NCBI RefSeq assembly: GCF_041734735.1
Contig: NC_134879.1
Location: 4,549,384 to 4,613,383 of the forward strand
Source: Babylonia areolata
Lineage: Eukaryota > Mollusca > Gastropoda > Neogastropoda > Buccinidae
DNA length: 64,000 nt
Direction of reading: 5' to 3'
Shown here: positions 11,045 to 23,036 of the stretch, one piece after another
How the letters are laid out: each line of letters begins with the position of its first letter
How positions within the stretch are numbered: position 1 is the stretch's first letter
Made by a program: the position numbers and the translations under genes
The notes under the pieces: model-generated
The model's database searches: none
Told to the model about the DNA's origin: nothing
Seen by the model: the letters and a program-made list of their open reading frames with translations, nothing else

Positions 11045-11111
11045 CAATCACTTACAGTCAAATAACCTTAAACTGAAGACTACCACCACCACCACTACTA
11101 CTACTACTACA
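11045..11111 (+). mobile_element. LINE 3' tail fragment with (ACT/ACC)n end
   Basis: AACCTTAAACTGAAGAC followed by (TACC/ACC)n and (ACT)n resembles the 3' end of the RNase H-type LINE at 21640-21686 (ACGTTAAACTGAAGACGAC). Confidence 0.45.
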
Positions 11112-11137
11112 CACACATACACACACACACTACGTAC

Positions 11138-11299
11138 TGTAAAAACACAGCGAAAGGCTCTTCAGTAGCATCGTGCCGAACACCAGAGAGAGCAAGAGAA
11201 GACTCAAGCTCAGCCACATCGGCATATGGCAGTACCGGTAGCACCTTGAAAGGATTTTCATCGTCATCACTGCTTCTTCCACCAATTCTGCTAGCTGCC

Positions 11300-11330
<31 letters not shown>

Positions 11331-11418
11331 CTGCTGTCGTGGCTGCTTCTACTGCTGCTGCACAGACTTCTCCTTTTGACCACGCAAGCAACATGCACTG
11401 TGATGTCTCTACGTCCAA
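11138..11418 (-). other. Possible exon with polyalanine tract, unassigned
   Basis: The minus-strand frame reads MDVETSQCMLLAWSKGEVC, then a run of about ten alanines coded mainly by GCA, then SSDDDENPFKVLPVLPYADV and ELESSLALSGVRHD. The non-repeat parts look like protein rather than repeat translation. The splice sites are not clear and no homolog is recognised. It may be a real exon or a chance opening in a GC-richer patch. Confidence 0.28.
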
Positions 11419-11515
11419 GTGCTCCAGCGCCTAACGGTCGTTCTCAGAGCGGTCGGTCCTGTTGCCAGCTGATACAGACAGTTATATTGCGGTTACCTGA
11501 CACGAACGCGCAGTG

Positions 11516-11516
11516 T

Positions 11517-11561
<45 letters not shown>

Positions 11562-11590
11562 GTCAGCTGTGTGTGTGTGTTGGTGTGTGT
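11516..11590. repeat. (GT)n plus poly-G of about 30
   Basis: A GT run leads into an unbroken G tract (about 11531-11560) and then TGTCAGC(TG)n. The exact poly-G length is assembly-sensitive. Confidence 0.9.
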
Positions 11591-11879
11591 TTACACACAT
11601 TAAGATTTGTTTTTATTGATTATGCAGCTGATGTGCTCATATTGCAAATAACGTTGCATATCATGTGTCTCGTAGAAAACATTTATGTATGCAACCAAGA
11701 GAGAGAGAGAACGTGTGTGTGTGTGTGTGTTGTTAAACCAAAGATTGTGAGGCACAAACACACACATACATAAACACCCACACCCAGCCACCTACCAACC
11801 TAGCCCCTCACACACACACACACACACACACAAATACACACACATGCTCTCTCTCTCTATTATTATTATTATTATTATA

Positions 11880-12090
11880 TTTATATACATTTATGTCATT
11901 GCATTATGATCTGTACCTTTTAATGTTTACTGTGCATTTGAGTGTATTTGAATGTCATGTGTGTACTTCTATAACATTTCGAGTATTTTTATTTCATTTC
12001 TCTTGGCCCTGAGGGCTGGATGTAAAAAAACATGTGCATGCTTATTCCACTTCCCTCATTAAAAAAAAGTTCGTTCGTTCGTTCGTTCTC
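11880..12090 (+). mobile_element. LINE 3' UTR fragment with (GTTC)n tail
   Basis: AT-rich sequence ends in GAGGGCTGGATGTAAAAAAA, then CATGTGCATGCTTATTCC, then (GTTC)n. The same GGGCTGGATG signature is at 4372 (plus) and about 41610 (minus). Confidence 0.5.
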
Positions 12091-12119
12091 TGTCATACAT
12101 ACAAACACAGACAAGCACA

Positions 12120-12141
12120 CACAAACACAGACAGACAGACA

Positions 12142-12180
<39 letters not shown>
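12120..12180. repeat. (CA)n microsatellite with CAGA
   Basis: (CAGA)n, then (CA)n up to 12179. Confidence 0.95.
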
Positions 12181-12225
12181 GCAGCCAAAACTGCGAGGCT
12201 TTTAAAAGCATAAGCGTCATCTACC

Positions 12226-14300
12226 TAATAATAATAATAATAATGGTAGCGCTGAATCTTGTGCATAGACAAATCAAAGCACTTTCGCACCAGTCATTCA
12301 CACGCATGCATAACTCTAAAACTGGAGAAACTGAAGACAAGGAAGAGGCAGGGAAGGGAGGCTATTTTGGGAAGAGGTGGGTTTTAAGGCCAGACTTGAA
12401 AGAGCTGAGTGTGGAGACTTGACGACGCGAAAGAGGAAGTTTATTCCAATTGCAAGGTCCAGAGACAGAGAAAGAACGGCGGCCAACAGTCGAGAGTTTG
12501 AATCTGGGTATGCGTAAACAGAGTGGATCCGAAGCTGATCGTAGTGAGCGAGATGGAGTGTAGAGGTGAAGGCAGCTACAGAGATAGGAAGGGGCTGATT
12601 TGTGAATACATTTATAGCATAGAGTGCTGATCTTGTACTTATTCTGTGTGAGACAGGCAACCAGTGGAGATGTTGCAAAAGAGGAGTGATGTGCTCAGAT
12701 CTTTTCTTTCTGAGGACGAGTCGGGCAGCAGAGTTTTGTATGCGCTGAAGGGACTGAATGGATGAAGCAGGCAAACCAGACAATAGAGAGTTACAGTAGT
12801 CAAGGCGAGGGAGAATGAGAGAAACGACAAGTCTAGATGTTGCGTCAACGGACAGGTATTTCCGGATGGAACTGATGCGCCGCAGTTGACAGTAGCAGGA
12901 TTGACATGTCTGACTGAAAATTTTTTGCATGGCCAGTGTTTTTTCAAGGGCAACGCCGAGGTTCCTGACTGAGCTTGAAAGAGGGATGGATGTACTGCCA
13001 AGTTTGATTGTGTCAGTTGCGATGGAAGAGAGTTTTTTTTAGTTCCTATGATCATTGCTTCCGTTTTGTCTGCGTTCAGTTGTAGCTTATTTAGAGTCAT
13101 CCAATTTTGAATGTCCAGGAAGCAGTTGGATGTTTCTTGCAAGAGCGACGACAGTTTTTCGGGCGTATCACTCTTCTGGAGTTGAGTGTCATCAGCATAA
13201 GAATGATGACTGATATTATGGCGGTTGATAATTTCAGCGAGAGGAGCAGTGTACAGTGTAAAGAGCACTGGGCCTAAAACAGATCCCTGTGGGACTCCAT
13301 GTTCAATTTTAACGGGTTCAGACTGGAAATTATCAACAATGACAGACCGGAATCGATCAGTGAGATAAGATTTGAACCAGTTTAGAACAGTGTCGTTGAT
13401 ACCAACTGTAAAATGAAGACGGGAAAGAAGGAGAGAATGGTCTATCGTGTCAAAAGCGGCTGACAAGTCGAGAAGAGTGAGAAGGGAGATCTGTCCTGAG
13501 TCGGACGCTAGCAGTAGGTTATTCAGGATGTGGAGGAGAGTGGTTTCGGTGCTGTGGTCAGCACGATAGGCAGACTGAAATGGGTGGATGAGACTGTTGA
13601 AACAAAGGTGATTGTTGAGCTGCTTCAGGACAGCTTTTTCAAGGAGTTTGGACATGAATGGAAGATTAGATTCTGGTCGATAGTTTTTCAAAATGTTAGC
13701 GTCAAGGTTGGATTTCTTCCGAAGAGGCCGGACGATTGCAGTTTTGAAAGTGGATGGAAACGTTCCAGTGAGAAGGGATGATTGACAATATTGGTGATTG
13801 TGGGGAGAAGCTGTGAGACACACTGGGAAAAGACAGAGGCTGGTATAGGATCGAGCTCACAGGATTTTATTGTCATTTCTTTCGGGATCTCACGGACTTC
13901 TGTTTCAGTTAATGGATTAAAGGAATGGAGAGGAGTGCCGTTGAATTGAGGATCAGGATGAGTAGGTTGGAAAGGCATTTGGTCTAAGATGGAACGAATA
14001 TTTTGGACTTTGTCAAAAAAAGAAAGAGGAGAAGACATTGGGGAGTTCAGATAAAGTGTAGGCAGAAGGAAGAGGAGTCTTTTTTGCAGTACCGAGAAGA
14101 TTTGACATGATAGAGTAAAGAGATTTGGTGGATGTGGCATCGATAACTTGAGAAGAAAAGAAGTTTGTCTTCTCTGATGAGATCATATGTTTGACTTTAT
14201 TTGTTTTCGGAATATTTGATTGTCGACTTTCCATTTTGTTGATCGCCATCGCCGTTCCAATTGGCGACGTTTGCGTTTTGCAAGTCGAATGTCTTGTGAC
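12226..14300 (-). mobile_element. L2-like LINE, 5'-truncated, copy 1
   Basis: Three overlapping frames on minus (13688-14140, 12639-13823, 12316-12930) together cover the pre-RT linker, the RT and the C-terminal domain. RT motifs are LLDLSAAFDTIDHSLLLSRL (A), EHGVPQGSVLGPVLFTLY (B) and HHSYADDTQLQ (C, catalytic YADD). The C-terminal part holds ISSIRKYLSVDATSRLVVSL and DYCNSLLSGLPASSIQSLQR. These fit the L2/CR1 branch of LINEs. The 3' end is (ATT)n on the element strand (12226-12244), usual for L2. The 5' part ends in an arginine-rich linker, so the endonuclease is missing. Frameshifts make it inactive. The copy at 27349-29390 is very close and starts at nearly the same point. Confidence 0.92.
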
Positions 14301-14309
14301 ATACCTCAC

Positions 14310-16130
14310 AACAATTATTACGAAAACATCGCCGGGGGGGAGGGCGACCTGCACATGTAAATACGATTATGCAACTACGTGAGAAGCATACCTTCTGCCC
14401 TCGTGAGCTGGAGGAGTGAAGTTGATCTTGTCAGCAGTTGGGCTGAAAATCTAAACGAGAGAGAGAGAGAAGGATCTCATGGCAGTGTTTATTTGTTTGA
14501 TGATGTAAAATATTGATCAAAATAAGCATAACGTATTGTAATGCGCTCTTAGCTGGACATTTAATGCATGTACTAAAATACTAGATGATTTCACGTGGTC
14601 ATGCCAGCCAACTTTGTGATCTGCTGGATATTGAAGAAGAACGTAACTGTGTGCATGTGTTGAAAGTAAAATCTCAGAGACTCACTGACGGAAAATTGTA
14701 TGTGAAAATAATGATATATGTAATTTGATTAGAAGGCATGGAAAATACGCAGACATTATGTATATATGAATTGATATGACTGTATCATTGTTAACAATAA
14801 GATACATTCGCCAAGTCGTGTACAAAATTTAACGATTATACTGTTAATCACTTCGTTGCTGTGCGCTGGGGTGTGCATGGTCCTTTTGTGTAGTCTCAGG
14901 TATTGCTGGAGGTTGTTGTGGGCTGCTGCACAAAGGAGTCATCTACTTCAGATCATTGATGCTGAAAGGACAACAAATATTTACATGATGTTTCACATGT
15001 GACCTCATTTAAGTAAATGGCATATAACATGGTTATGGCGTAGGACATGTACTTTTGAAAAACAACAAGAAAACTTATTCTGCTGAAGAAAAATTCGGAA
15101 GAGATCTTTGCAATACAACGCCAACGAAAAACAAAGGCCAACGATTATTTAATTTTTCTTGTTGGAAGAGGCTTTCTGTGTAATTCATTTCAGGCAGCCA
15201 AAACAATTTCGTTAAACTTAAGTAATGTTGCAAAGAGGAAGAACATTAAATATAGTGACAAGTATATCTGGGTGATTTTTAGTAATACAAACATTCACAC
15301 AAAGACAAAGAAAACACTAACAAAATAAACAATATAAAAAAATTGATGTATGTACATACATACATATGCATTTGACACATGCGCATTATACTCACATTAC
15401 ATACACGCACATACATAGGAACACTCACACATACTTATACATACACACATACACACACAAATGCACAGGTCTACATAACATGAAATCCACATTACTTTTT
15501 GCAGCACTTTCATCATTGTATGATCACTGTTGATTTTATAATGAGATTATCTGAAAAGTTAATACCACCTTGATTAACTTTCCTGGTGGCACACTGGTGG
15601 AAATGTAGCACCCCTGCATCACGAACCCTGGCACAATGTAGGGTTAATGAACATGAATCACTGGCGTCAGTCTCATATATTTCCTGTCAAATCAGTTAAA
15701 ATTCGTTCAGTTCTTCAATGGACATGAGCTTTCTATAAGGATAGCGTTTTCTAGCAAAGTTTATGTTTGACATTTCCAAAATGCGAACAGTTCAATTTGA
15801 TAAGTAACAAGACAGAACAGTTCTGATAAATTACAACACAGAACAATTAAACTAAAAACAAACAAACAAACAAAAACAACAATAAAAAACAAAAACTTTT
15901 CAACGCAGAACATTTAAATACAGCAATTCAAAACACAGAATTGTTAGATAAGATAGGAATAAACATCAAATTCGAACAGTTAACATTTTTACAATAAAGC
16001 AACTGATCATCTCAATTTATTTTCAAATTCAGAAAATAACATGATCTCCCTGTGCAGTAAAATTAACATCCCTTGGCATAAACACCTTCCCCATCTCTAT
16101 CTCTCCATCTGCCCTGTCCTACACACGCAG
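14310..16130. other. No gene seen; AT-rich
   Basis: Contains a short GA tract (14458), a TACA/CA-rich stretch (15350-15470) and adenine-rich runs (15840-15900). No exon or TE protein was recognised. It may hold the 5' part of the LINE that follows. Confidence 0.5.
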
Positions 16131-16139
16131 ACATGAGCA

Positions 16140-16141
16140 CA

Positions 16142-16182
<41 letters not shown>
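16140..16182. repeat. (CA)n microsatellite
   Basis: Pure CA run immediately 5' of the LINE ORF1 remnant. Confidence 0.95.
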
Positions 16183-16184
<2 letters not shown>

Positions 16185-16271
16185 AACCCAAACTCCAGAA
16201 AGTAAACTGCCCGATACGAGGTTACCTTCAACGACCGACTCCCCACGGCAAAAGAAGTCGAAGAGACGCCT

Positions 16272-17327
16272 TTGATCCCGGCAGACCTCAACATAGAGTC
16301 TACTTTACTGGATTTGAGGCAGATGGTGACAGCTCTCTGCAACCGTATTTCTTCCCTAGAGAAGACGGTGGATGCTCAAAACAATTTGCTAAGACGATTA
16401 ACGAAGACAACTGTTTCTATGGTTTCCAAGCCCCAAGACAAAAATCACATACGCTGTAGCAGCAAAACGTTCCGAATCGAGAAACCCAAAACAAAAGAAA
16501 CCAGAAAAACAACAACGAAATGCGACAAGCCCATCAACACAACTGGGAAAAAAAGAAATACCAAAGCAGCAAAAGCTCCAGAACGATGACATCAAACCAG
16601 TCCCAGACAAGACCTCGTCGAATTACGTCAAAGAAAAGCAGACTTAACGAAACGTTCCAATAAGAAGACAGAGGAACACGAGGACCTTCCAAATGTGCTG
16701 ATCCTACATGATTCAGTAATGGAGTACAAGAAAAAAGACTTGGAAGATCATACTGCTTTCAGGCTTCGAAACAAAGGAACCACACCTTACATGAGACACA
16801 GAAATCCCGGCAAGAGTTTTCTTCACCTCCAGAAAAAGCGGACCTTGTTGTAATTCACTGTGGTATCAACGACCTGAAAGTGAACGAACCTGCAGAGCTG
16901 TGCAAATCATTCGTTTCCACAATAAAAGAAACTGCGCAGAAATATACCCAAATAACATTCGTCATAAGCAAAATCACACCAGTAAAAGATTTTTTTTTTC
17001 CAAATTAAAAAAAAAAAAAAAAAAAAAATCAGAAGACAGCTGTTTAACGCTATCGTCAGTTCCGACCTGTACGATGTGGCCAACATTTCATTTGTAGAAA
17101 ATGATAACTTCAAACCGCATCATCTTCGGGACGGCGTCTATCTGAATCAGAGGGGGACCAGTCTACTGGCAGTCAACGTAGGGCGACACGTCCGAGATCT
17201 GCTGTGGGAGAGACCAAGACGACCTGCACGCCCCACCAGTTACCATCCATACCAGTTCTACCCCGCACGCCCTCGTCATGACTGGTACAACAATTACGCC
17301 GTCCTGACAGACTGGTCCATATATTGA
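16272..17327 (+). pseudogene. LINE ORF1 remnant: coiled coil plus SGNH esterase-like domain
   Basis: The first 105 codons (16272-16589) hold a heptad-like coiled coil, LRQMVTALCNRISSLEKTVD, followed by a Lys/Thr-rich basic stretch. After frame changes the plus strand reads VLILHDSVMEYKK (16695 on; block I of SGNH hydrolases, with HDS where GDS is usual), VVIHCGINDLKVN (about 16850; block III GxND) and HLRDGVYLNQRGTSLLAVN (about 17118-17180; block V, with Tyr where the catalytic His is usual). An A-rich run near 17005-17030 interrupts the body. Esterase-type ORF1 proteins are known from CR1/L2-type LINEs and are thought to act in the RNP on membranes or lipids. Loss of the usual Gly and His suggests decay or an altered function. 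Confidence 0.6.
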
Positions 17328-17691
17328 CATTTGCATCATCTTAAACGCCACAACCAGCCTTGACTGTTTTCACCACAGAGACAGAACTGCTGAGTTCTCT
17401 ACACTTCGCCGTTTCTAACACAATATAATTCCATCTTTTTAGACGTTAAGCATTTTATTTTTTTTTTCTTGTTCATAACTAATCCATGCAGCTACTGTTT
17501 TAAGTGACTATAATTTCTGTTTAATTTTCTATTTACAACTGTGGTCAGTCGTATAATTATTTGACTCAGTCACAAATTGTTTTTGTTTGTTTTGTTTTTC
17601 TTTGTTTTTTTTTCTAATTTAGAGTTTCTTATTTTCTTTTTCCTTATACCCTCCACACACTATACCCAACATACACATACTCTCCTCCATA

Positions 17692-20600
17692 ATGCCCCCC
17701 ATTCGCAAACATGCAAGCCAGGTTATGCAGTGGAATGCTGGATCCATCTCCACAAATTTACCATATCTCATCCACCATTTGGCAAATAATAACTACTAAA
17801 CACTTATATTACAATCACTTAATGTTAAGAAGAATAAATTACCCAAGCTTCCAGGTTATTATTATCCACCTGTGCACCAGCATGTAGATACTGCCACAAA
17901 AATCAGTGCCGCACTATATATTCAAGAAGGAATAGAGTACAGTGTATGCTCTCCACCAGCACCTAACACTACTCCAGATTTTCATTCATGCGCGGGGCAC
18001 GTGTTAAGTTCAGTGATCACCTTACTCTACGTATCGTGTCTGTATATTTACCGAGAGGCCCTAACGAAGTAAATACGGAATGGTTACATAATATTCAGGA
18101 TAATGAAAAATGGTTGATTGGGGGAGATTTTAACGCCCATTCTCCTTTTTGGGCCAAAGATTGTGTGTCAGTTACTTGTAACCGCTTTGTAGAAAATATT
18201 GTTGATTCCTCCTTGAGCCTTTTAAATGATGGCAGCGTTACCAGAATCCCTGATATTGTCACTCACAGGGCATCTGCCATAGATCTGTCTTTCATATCTC
18301 CTACGTTGTATCCAGAATGTAAATGGACGACATATAAAGATACATTGGGAAGTGATCACTTACCGATCATCATGACTTTTAATGAAACTCAAAGACCTTC
18401 AGAATTTCAAAAAGACAAAGTTCCAAGATATAACTATAAAGATGCTAACTGGGAGAAATTCGAAAGTATGCTTGCTGGCTATAACACTGAGTTCACAAAC
18501 ACCGCGGATACCGATACATTATATTCCTTCTTTACTGACACCATTTTACAAGCTGCCGACATATCAGTTCCAAAATACAATTCGCTTAAATCAAGCAAGC
18601 ATTCAGGAAATATTTGGTGGACACCAGCATGTGAAGCAGCAGTAGATAATAAAAAATCTAAATTTATAACTTATCTGAACAACAAATCACCAGAGAATCT
18701 TACTGAAAAGAAAAAGGCAAACCATCATAGCAACATGGTCATTGCACAGGCAAAAAGACAATATTGGTCTTCCTTCTGTAATAAGGAGATTTCTGATCAT
18801 AAAGATGCTAAAAGGGTATGGAAAAAAGTTAATGGAATGAAAGAAGGTATAAATTTGCCATCTTGTCCTATTAAGATAAAAGACAAAGATTTTCCGTCCA
18901 ATGTAGAGAAGGCAGAAACATTTGTAGAAATGTTTTCGGAGTCTATGCGATTGGAAGGTCTCTCACTTGAAAACAGAAAACACAGAACCGAAACAAGTGA
19001 TTATACAAATCCAAGTCCTGATAACAGTCAGTACATCAATTCTCCACTCACACTCAACGAGGTTAAAGAAGCATTAGTATCCCTCCCTAAGAAGAAAACA
19101 TCTGTAGGACTTGATGCAGTCGCAAATGAGATGCTGAGACATTTACCAGAAAATTTTGTTGTTTTATTGTTTGAGATTTTTCAAAAGTACTGGATTGATG
19201 GTTTAATGCTAGCACAATGGAAACAGTCTATTGGGATTCCAGTTCATAAACAAGGAAAATGCAAAACAGATAAGAGCAACTACAGGCCACTTGCACTAAC
19301 ATCACATACTGGTAAACTAATAGAAAGAATAATTTTGAGAAGGCTGATGTACTATTGTCATAAAAATAAGATTATCCCAATTAACCAAGCGGGCTTTCAG
19401 AGAGGTAGATCTGCAATTGATATTTTGGTTAAACTTACAACACATGTAAAACAACAATTCGCTAGAAGGAAAAACATTCTTGCAACATTTTTTATGTGAA
19501 GAAAGCCTATGATCAAGTTTGGCATGCAAAGTTACTCTTTAAACTGAAATCTGTTGGCTTTCCAGGACATATTCTATGATTATATCAAAGATTTCCCGAG
19601 TGAAAGAAGTATACAGGTACGGGTTGGGAATACGTTCTCGAATCATAAAACTCTTCACATGGGATTACCCCAAGGTTCTGTTATTGCCCCTGTTCTATTT
19701 GATATCTTGTTGAACGACTTACCCAAACACTTATCAAAAGATGTTATCCTAGTGCAATACGCAGATGATGTATGTATGTGGGTGAATTTAACTATGAAAC
19801 GGAATACATCCAAAAGGGCTTTAAACTATATCAAGAAAATATACCAAAGAGAAATAGATATACTGCTGATAATGGTCTTACATTATCATCAGAGAAAACA
19901 CACATTATGCTTTTTAACAATGGAACAAACCTAGAAGAGTTACCAACATTTAAGATTGAAAATGAGACAATTCAATATAAAGATACTGTTAAGTTTTTAG
20001 AATTGATACTTACTTCAAAACTAACTTGGAATAGCCATATTGAATATATAATAACAAAAGCAAGAACATCTTTAAACGTACTCAAAATTGTGAGTAAAAG
20101 GTACTGGGGACAAGATACAACAATTCTGAAACATTTATCATCATCACTTATTCGATCCAAACTATCCTATGGACAAGAAGTCTTTTTCGATGCTCCAAAA
20201 TATTTGCTAAAGAAACTTCAAAGCATAGACTGTAAAGCATATAGACTTACCCTTGGTGAACCTTTCCATGCATCGACCCTCGGAACATACAAAGAAATAG
20301 GAGTACTACCTTTCGCATGTGCTAAATACGTATTGAGAAGCTCAACAACTGAAAATTATACATCAGAGGAAGTAAAAATTACATCCGAAAACAACTTCCC
20401 CAAAAGAGCTTAAAACATATCTTATTTAACACCCATTGGCACGTTTGTGTCAAACCTGTTCGAAAAGTCTGAAATTAATTCAGATGACGTAGACACACAG
20501 AAGACCGTGAGTCCATACCCCATCTGGGATATGAATAAAGCACATTTTGATGTTAATCATACTGACATTAAAAAGAATGAAAATCCATATATCATGGCAA

Positions 20601-21440
20601 CGGAAGTCCGAGTACACCTTCAAAATAGATAATGTGATCATTTACAAATCTACACAGACGGCTCACTATTAGACAATGGCCAAGCAGAATCAGCTTTCGT
20701 TATACCCAAACTGAAAACTATATTGGTAAAAATCGTTCAATATTCACTGCTGAACTTATTGCTGTTCTTATGGCTCTAAATCATATTCTTGATCTTCCAA
20801 TTTGCCTTCTACAATTCTTGGTTTTGCGTTGATTCCAAATCTGTATTATGTGCTTTAAACTCATCAAATTGTAAGAACAAATCCAAATCATAATAGAAAT
20901 CAGCCACATTTTACATCTTTTAAGCTTGAAAGGAACACATATTACGTTTTGCTGGGTTCCTTCACATCTTGGTATTCTCTACAATGAATGGACTGACAGG
21001 GCTGCAAGTAAAGGTGCAAAAAAACGAACAAGGTACCATAGAACTTTATGTGCCTCTATCTGTATAAGAGGGTTATCGAATACTAGAAAAAAAAAACATC
21101 GTGGAACAAAGTCAGAGAATTATAGCAGGAAAACGGCAAAGCTTTAAACTATAGTGTTATTAATGTTCAACAACCGGGGACTATCAATTAGTCAAATACA
21201 TACAGTAATTCAATAAGATTAAGGCAGATTCATACATTATCAAACAGGATAAACTGAACGCTTTTATAACTAAGTTCAGCAAAGATGTCAGATGCATATG
21301 TGGAGAACATATATCTAGCAACCATGTAATATTCGAATGTCAGAATCTAAAATGTTTTTTTGCCAGACGTCACCAAAAGTTCTTTTGAATGTGTTATTAA
21401 CAATTCCAATATGTTATTTGTTATTGCAGAAGGTTTGCTG
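17692..21440 (+). pseudogene. LINE ORF2: endonuclease, reverse transcriptase, RNase H
   Basis: Start ATG at 17692 leads to VMQWNAGSISTNLPYLIHHL, the usual start of the AP-endonuclease domain. The largest open part (17988-19499) carries WLIGGDFNAHSPFW and LGSDHLPI (endonuclease catalytic blocks), then RT blocks NYRPLALTSHTGKLIERI and QAGFQRGRSAIDIL. Motif A (VKKAYDQVWH), motif B (GLPQGSVIAPVLFDILLNDL) and motif C (VQYADDVCMW) follow at 19497-19780 in a shifted frame. RNase H is at 20655-21010 with all four acidic positions and the His visible: YTDGS, TAELIAVLMAL, CVDSKSVL, and WVPSHLGI with NEWTD. The end has RCICGEHISSNHVIFECQ. Multiple frame breaks make it nonfunctional. Confidence 0.88.
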
Positions 21441-21683
21441 CGTAGTCCTATATGACATTTGTTATAGTTGTTATAGTTGTTTGATGTTGGCGTTTATAAC
21501 GTTTTCATTCTCCCTAGCGTTGTCTCTCCCTATTCACCCTCCACACATACACACACTTTTACCCCTCCCCCTCCCACAACCCCTAACCCCACGTTGTTGT
21601 TTTTTGTTGTTGTTTTTTTTTTTCTTCTAATATCACTTCAAGTGCAAAGACGTTAAACTGAAGACGACGACAACGACGACGAC

Positions 21684-21685
<2 letters not shown>

Positions 21686-21759
<74 letters not shown>
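21686..21759. repeat. (CA)37 microsatellite at LINE 3' end
   Basis: Starts directly from the (GAC)n tail of the LINE with no spacer. Confidence 0.97.
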
Positions 21760-21760
<1 letters not shown>

Positions 21761-21929
21761 CCTTCGAGGTATTTTTAATTAAAAGTCTCTCTGGTGACTG
21801 AATCAGACTGTCAAAATAGGGCACGGCCATCTGCCACAGGAAATGAACACCTAATATCTGCAAAAGTGCTGTACAGTCAATGTTATAATTAAGGATCAAT
21901 GCAATAAACCATGAAATTTAAACACACAT

Positions 21930-21935
21930 TCACAC

Positions 21936-21982
<47 letters not shown>

Positions 21983-22021
21983 AGCACACACACACACCAC
22001 ATTTTTGGCCCCATCCTTCCG

Positions 22022-22082
<61 letters not shown>
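21930..22082. repeat. Compound (CA)n/(CG)n microsatellite
   Basis: CA run with an internal (GC)9-like patch at about 21967-21980, a 30-bp unique spacer, then (CA)n to 22082. Confidence 0.95.
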
Positions 22083-22084
<2 letters not shown>

Positions 22085-22414
22085 GCCAACACATAAACTG
22101 GCAAAAACTGACACTCCATGCATCATCGCCATGACCCTCAGTTTAATTGCTTGTTCAGCAGTTCCACTTATCTAGGAAGGAAGCTGCACTTCCTCTATTT
22201 CTAATTCCACTCATACTTACCTTAAAGGTGATGAGACTGAGGAACGAACGCTCACGGTATTGCTTCACTTATATGTTCTCTTCACATTATCATTATCCAA
22301 TATTTACTGGTAGTATAGATTTTCACAGATTTGTATTTATTATTTATTTCATGGAATATTTGTTCATAGATGGGTGCCGCCTGTCAGATGGGAAAGGGTC
22401 GCATAGTATCCCTC

Positions 22415-22535
22415 ACCCCCGAAAACGGAATATGGCTGCCTACATGGCGGGGTAAAAAACGGTCATACACGTAAAAGCCCACTCGAGTGAACGTGGGAGT
22501 TGCAGCCCACTAACGAAAAGAAGAAGAAGAAGCAG
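22415..22535 (+). mobile_element. SINE family A 3' part
   Basis: CGAAAACGGAATATGGCTGC through GAACGTGGGAGTTGCAGCCC to a (GAA)n tail, matching 40165-40292. The tRNA head is missing. Confidence 0.85.
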
Positions 22536-23036
22536 AAGAAAAGTATCCCGTTAGGACATGACTTTAATCACTCGCAATCATTCTTGCTTTCTGCATCATT
22601 CATTCTTCGTACATTTTACTCAAAACACACTAGCATATCACCAACAATCTTGCAACATATTTTCACAATTCTCTTCAAATCACCCTTGCATTCAACACAA
22701 TCTACCATACCAACAAATAAATGAAACTCAAACCACCGGTTAACTCAAACAGCATAAAAAAAAGAGAAAAGAAAAGAAAGAAGTGCAGTGTTCACATTAA
22801 AAGATCTAAGTTTCCTATGACAGTACATTCTTGCCTGGCACTTCTTGTTAATAAAATCTTTGTGTGAATTGAAACTTATTTTGTTGTTTAAGAGTGTTCC
22901 AAGATATTAGTATCATGAGTAACATTCATATTCACTCACATGCTCGATAAAAAGATCTGTGATCACACCAGTTTTTATTTCTCAAATGAATTACAGTTTC
23001 TTTTTTTGTTTTTTTACACATACATATCAAGGTAGT
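22536..23036. other. No gene seen
   Basis: AT-rich single-copy-looking sequence between a SINE tail and a LINE fragment. Confidence 0.5.

Larger units (their letters stand above)
16195..21686 (+). mobile_element. Near full-length RNase H-bearing LINE (I-like)
   Basis: One plus-strand element carries, in order, a coiled-coil and SGNH-esterase-like ORF1 (16272-17327), then ORF2 with apurinic-type endonuclease, reverse transcriptase, RNase H and a terminal CxC...H...C motif (17692-21440), then a 3' UTR ending ACGTTAAACTGAAGACGAC with (GAC)n (21664-21686) that runs into a (CA)37 array. RNase H after RT places ORF2 with I-group LINEs. Several frameshifts and stops, especially after 19499 and 20413, make it inactive, but it is nearly complete and moderately young. 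Possible alternative: ORF1 could belong to a separate neighbouring element. Confidence 0.85.

Noticed and set aside
17988-19499. A 503-residue host gene
   Set aside because: Endonuclease and reverse transcriptase motifs show that it is LINE ORF2.
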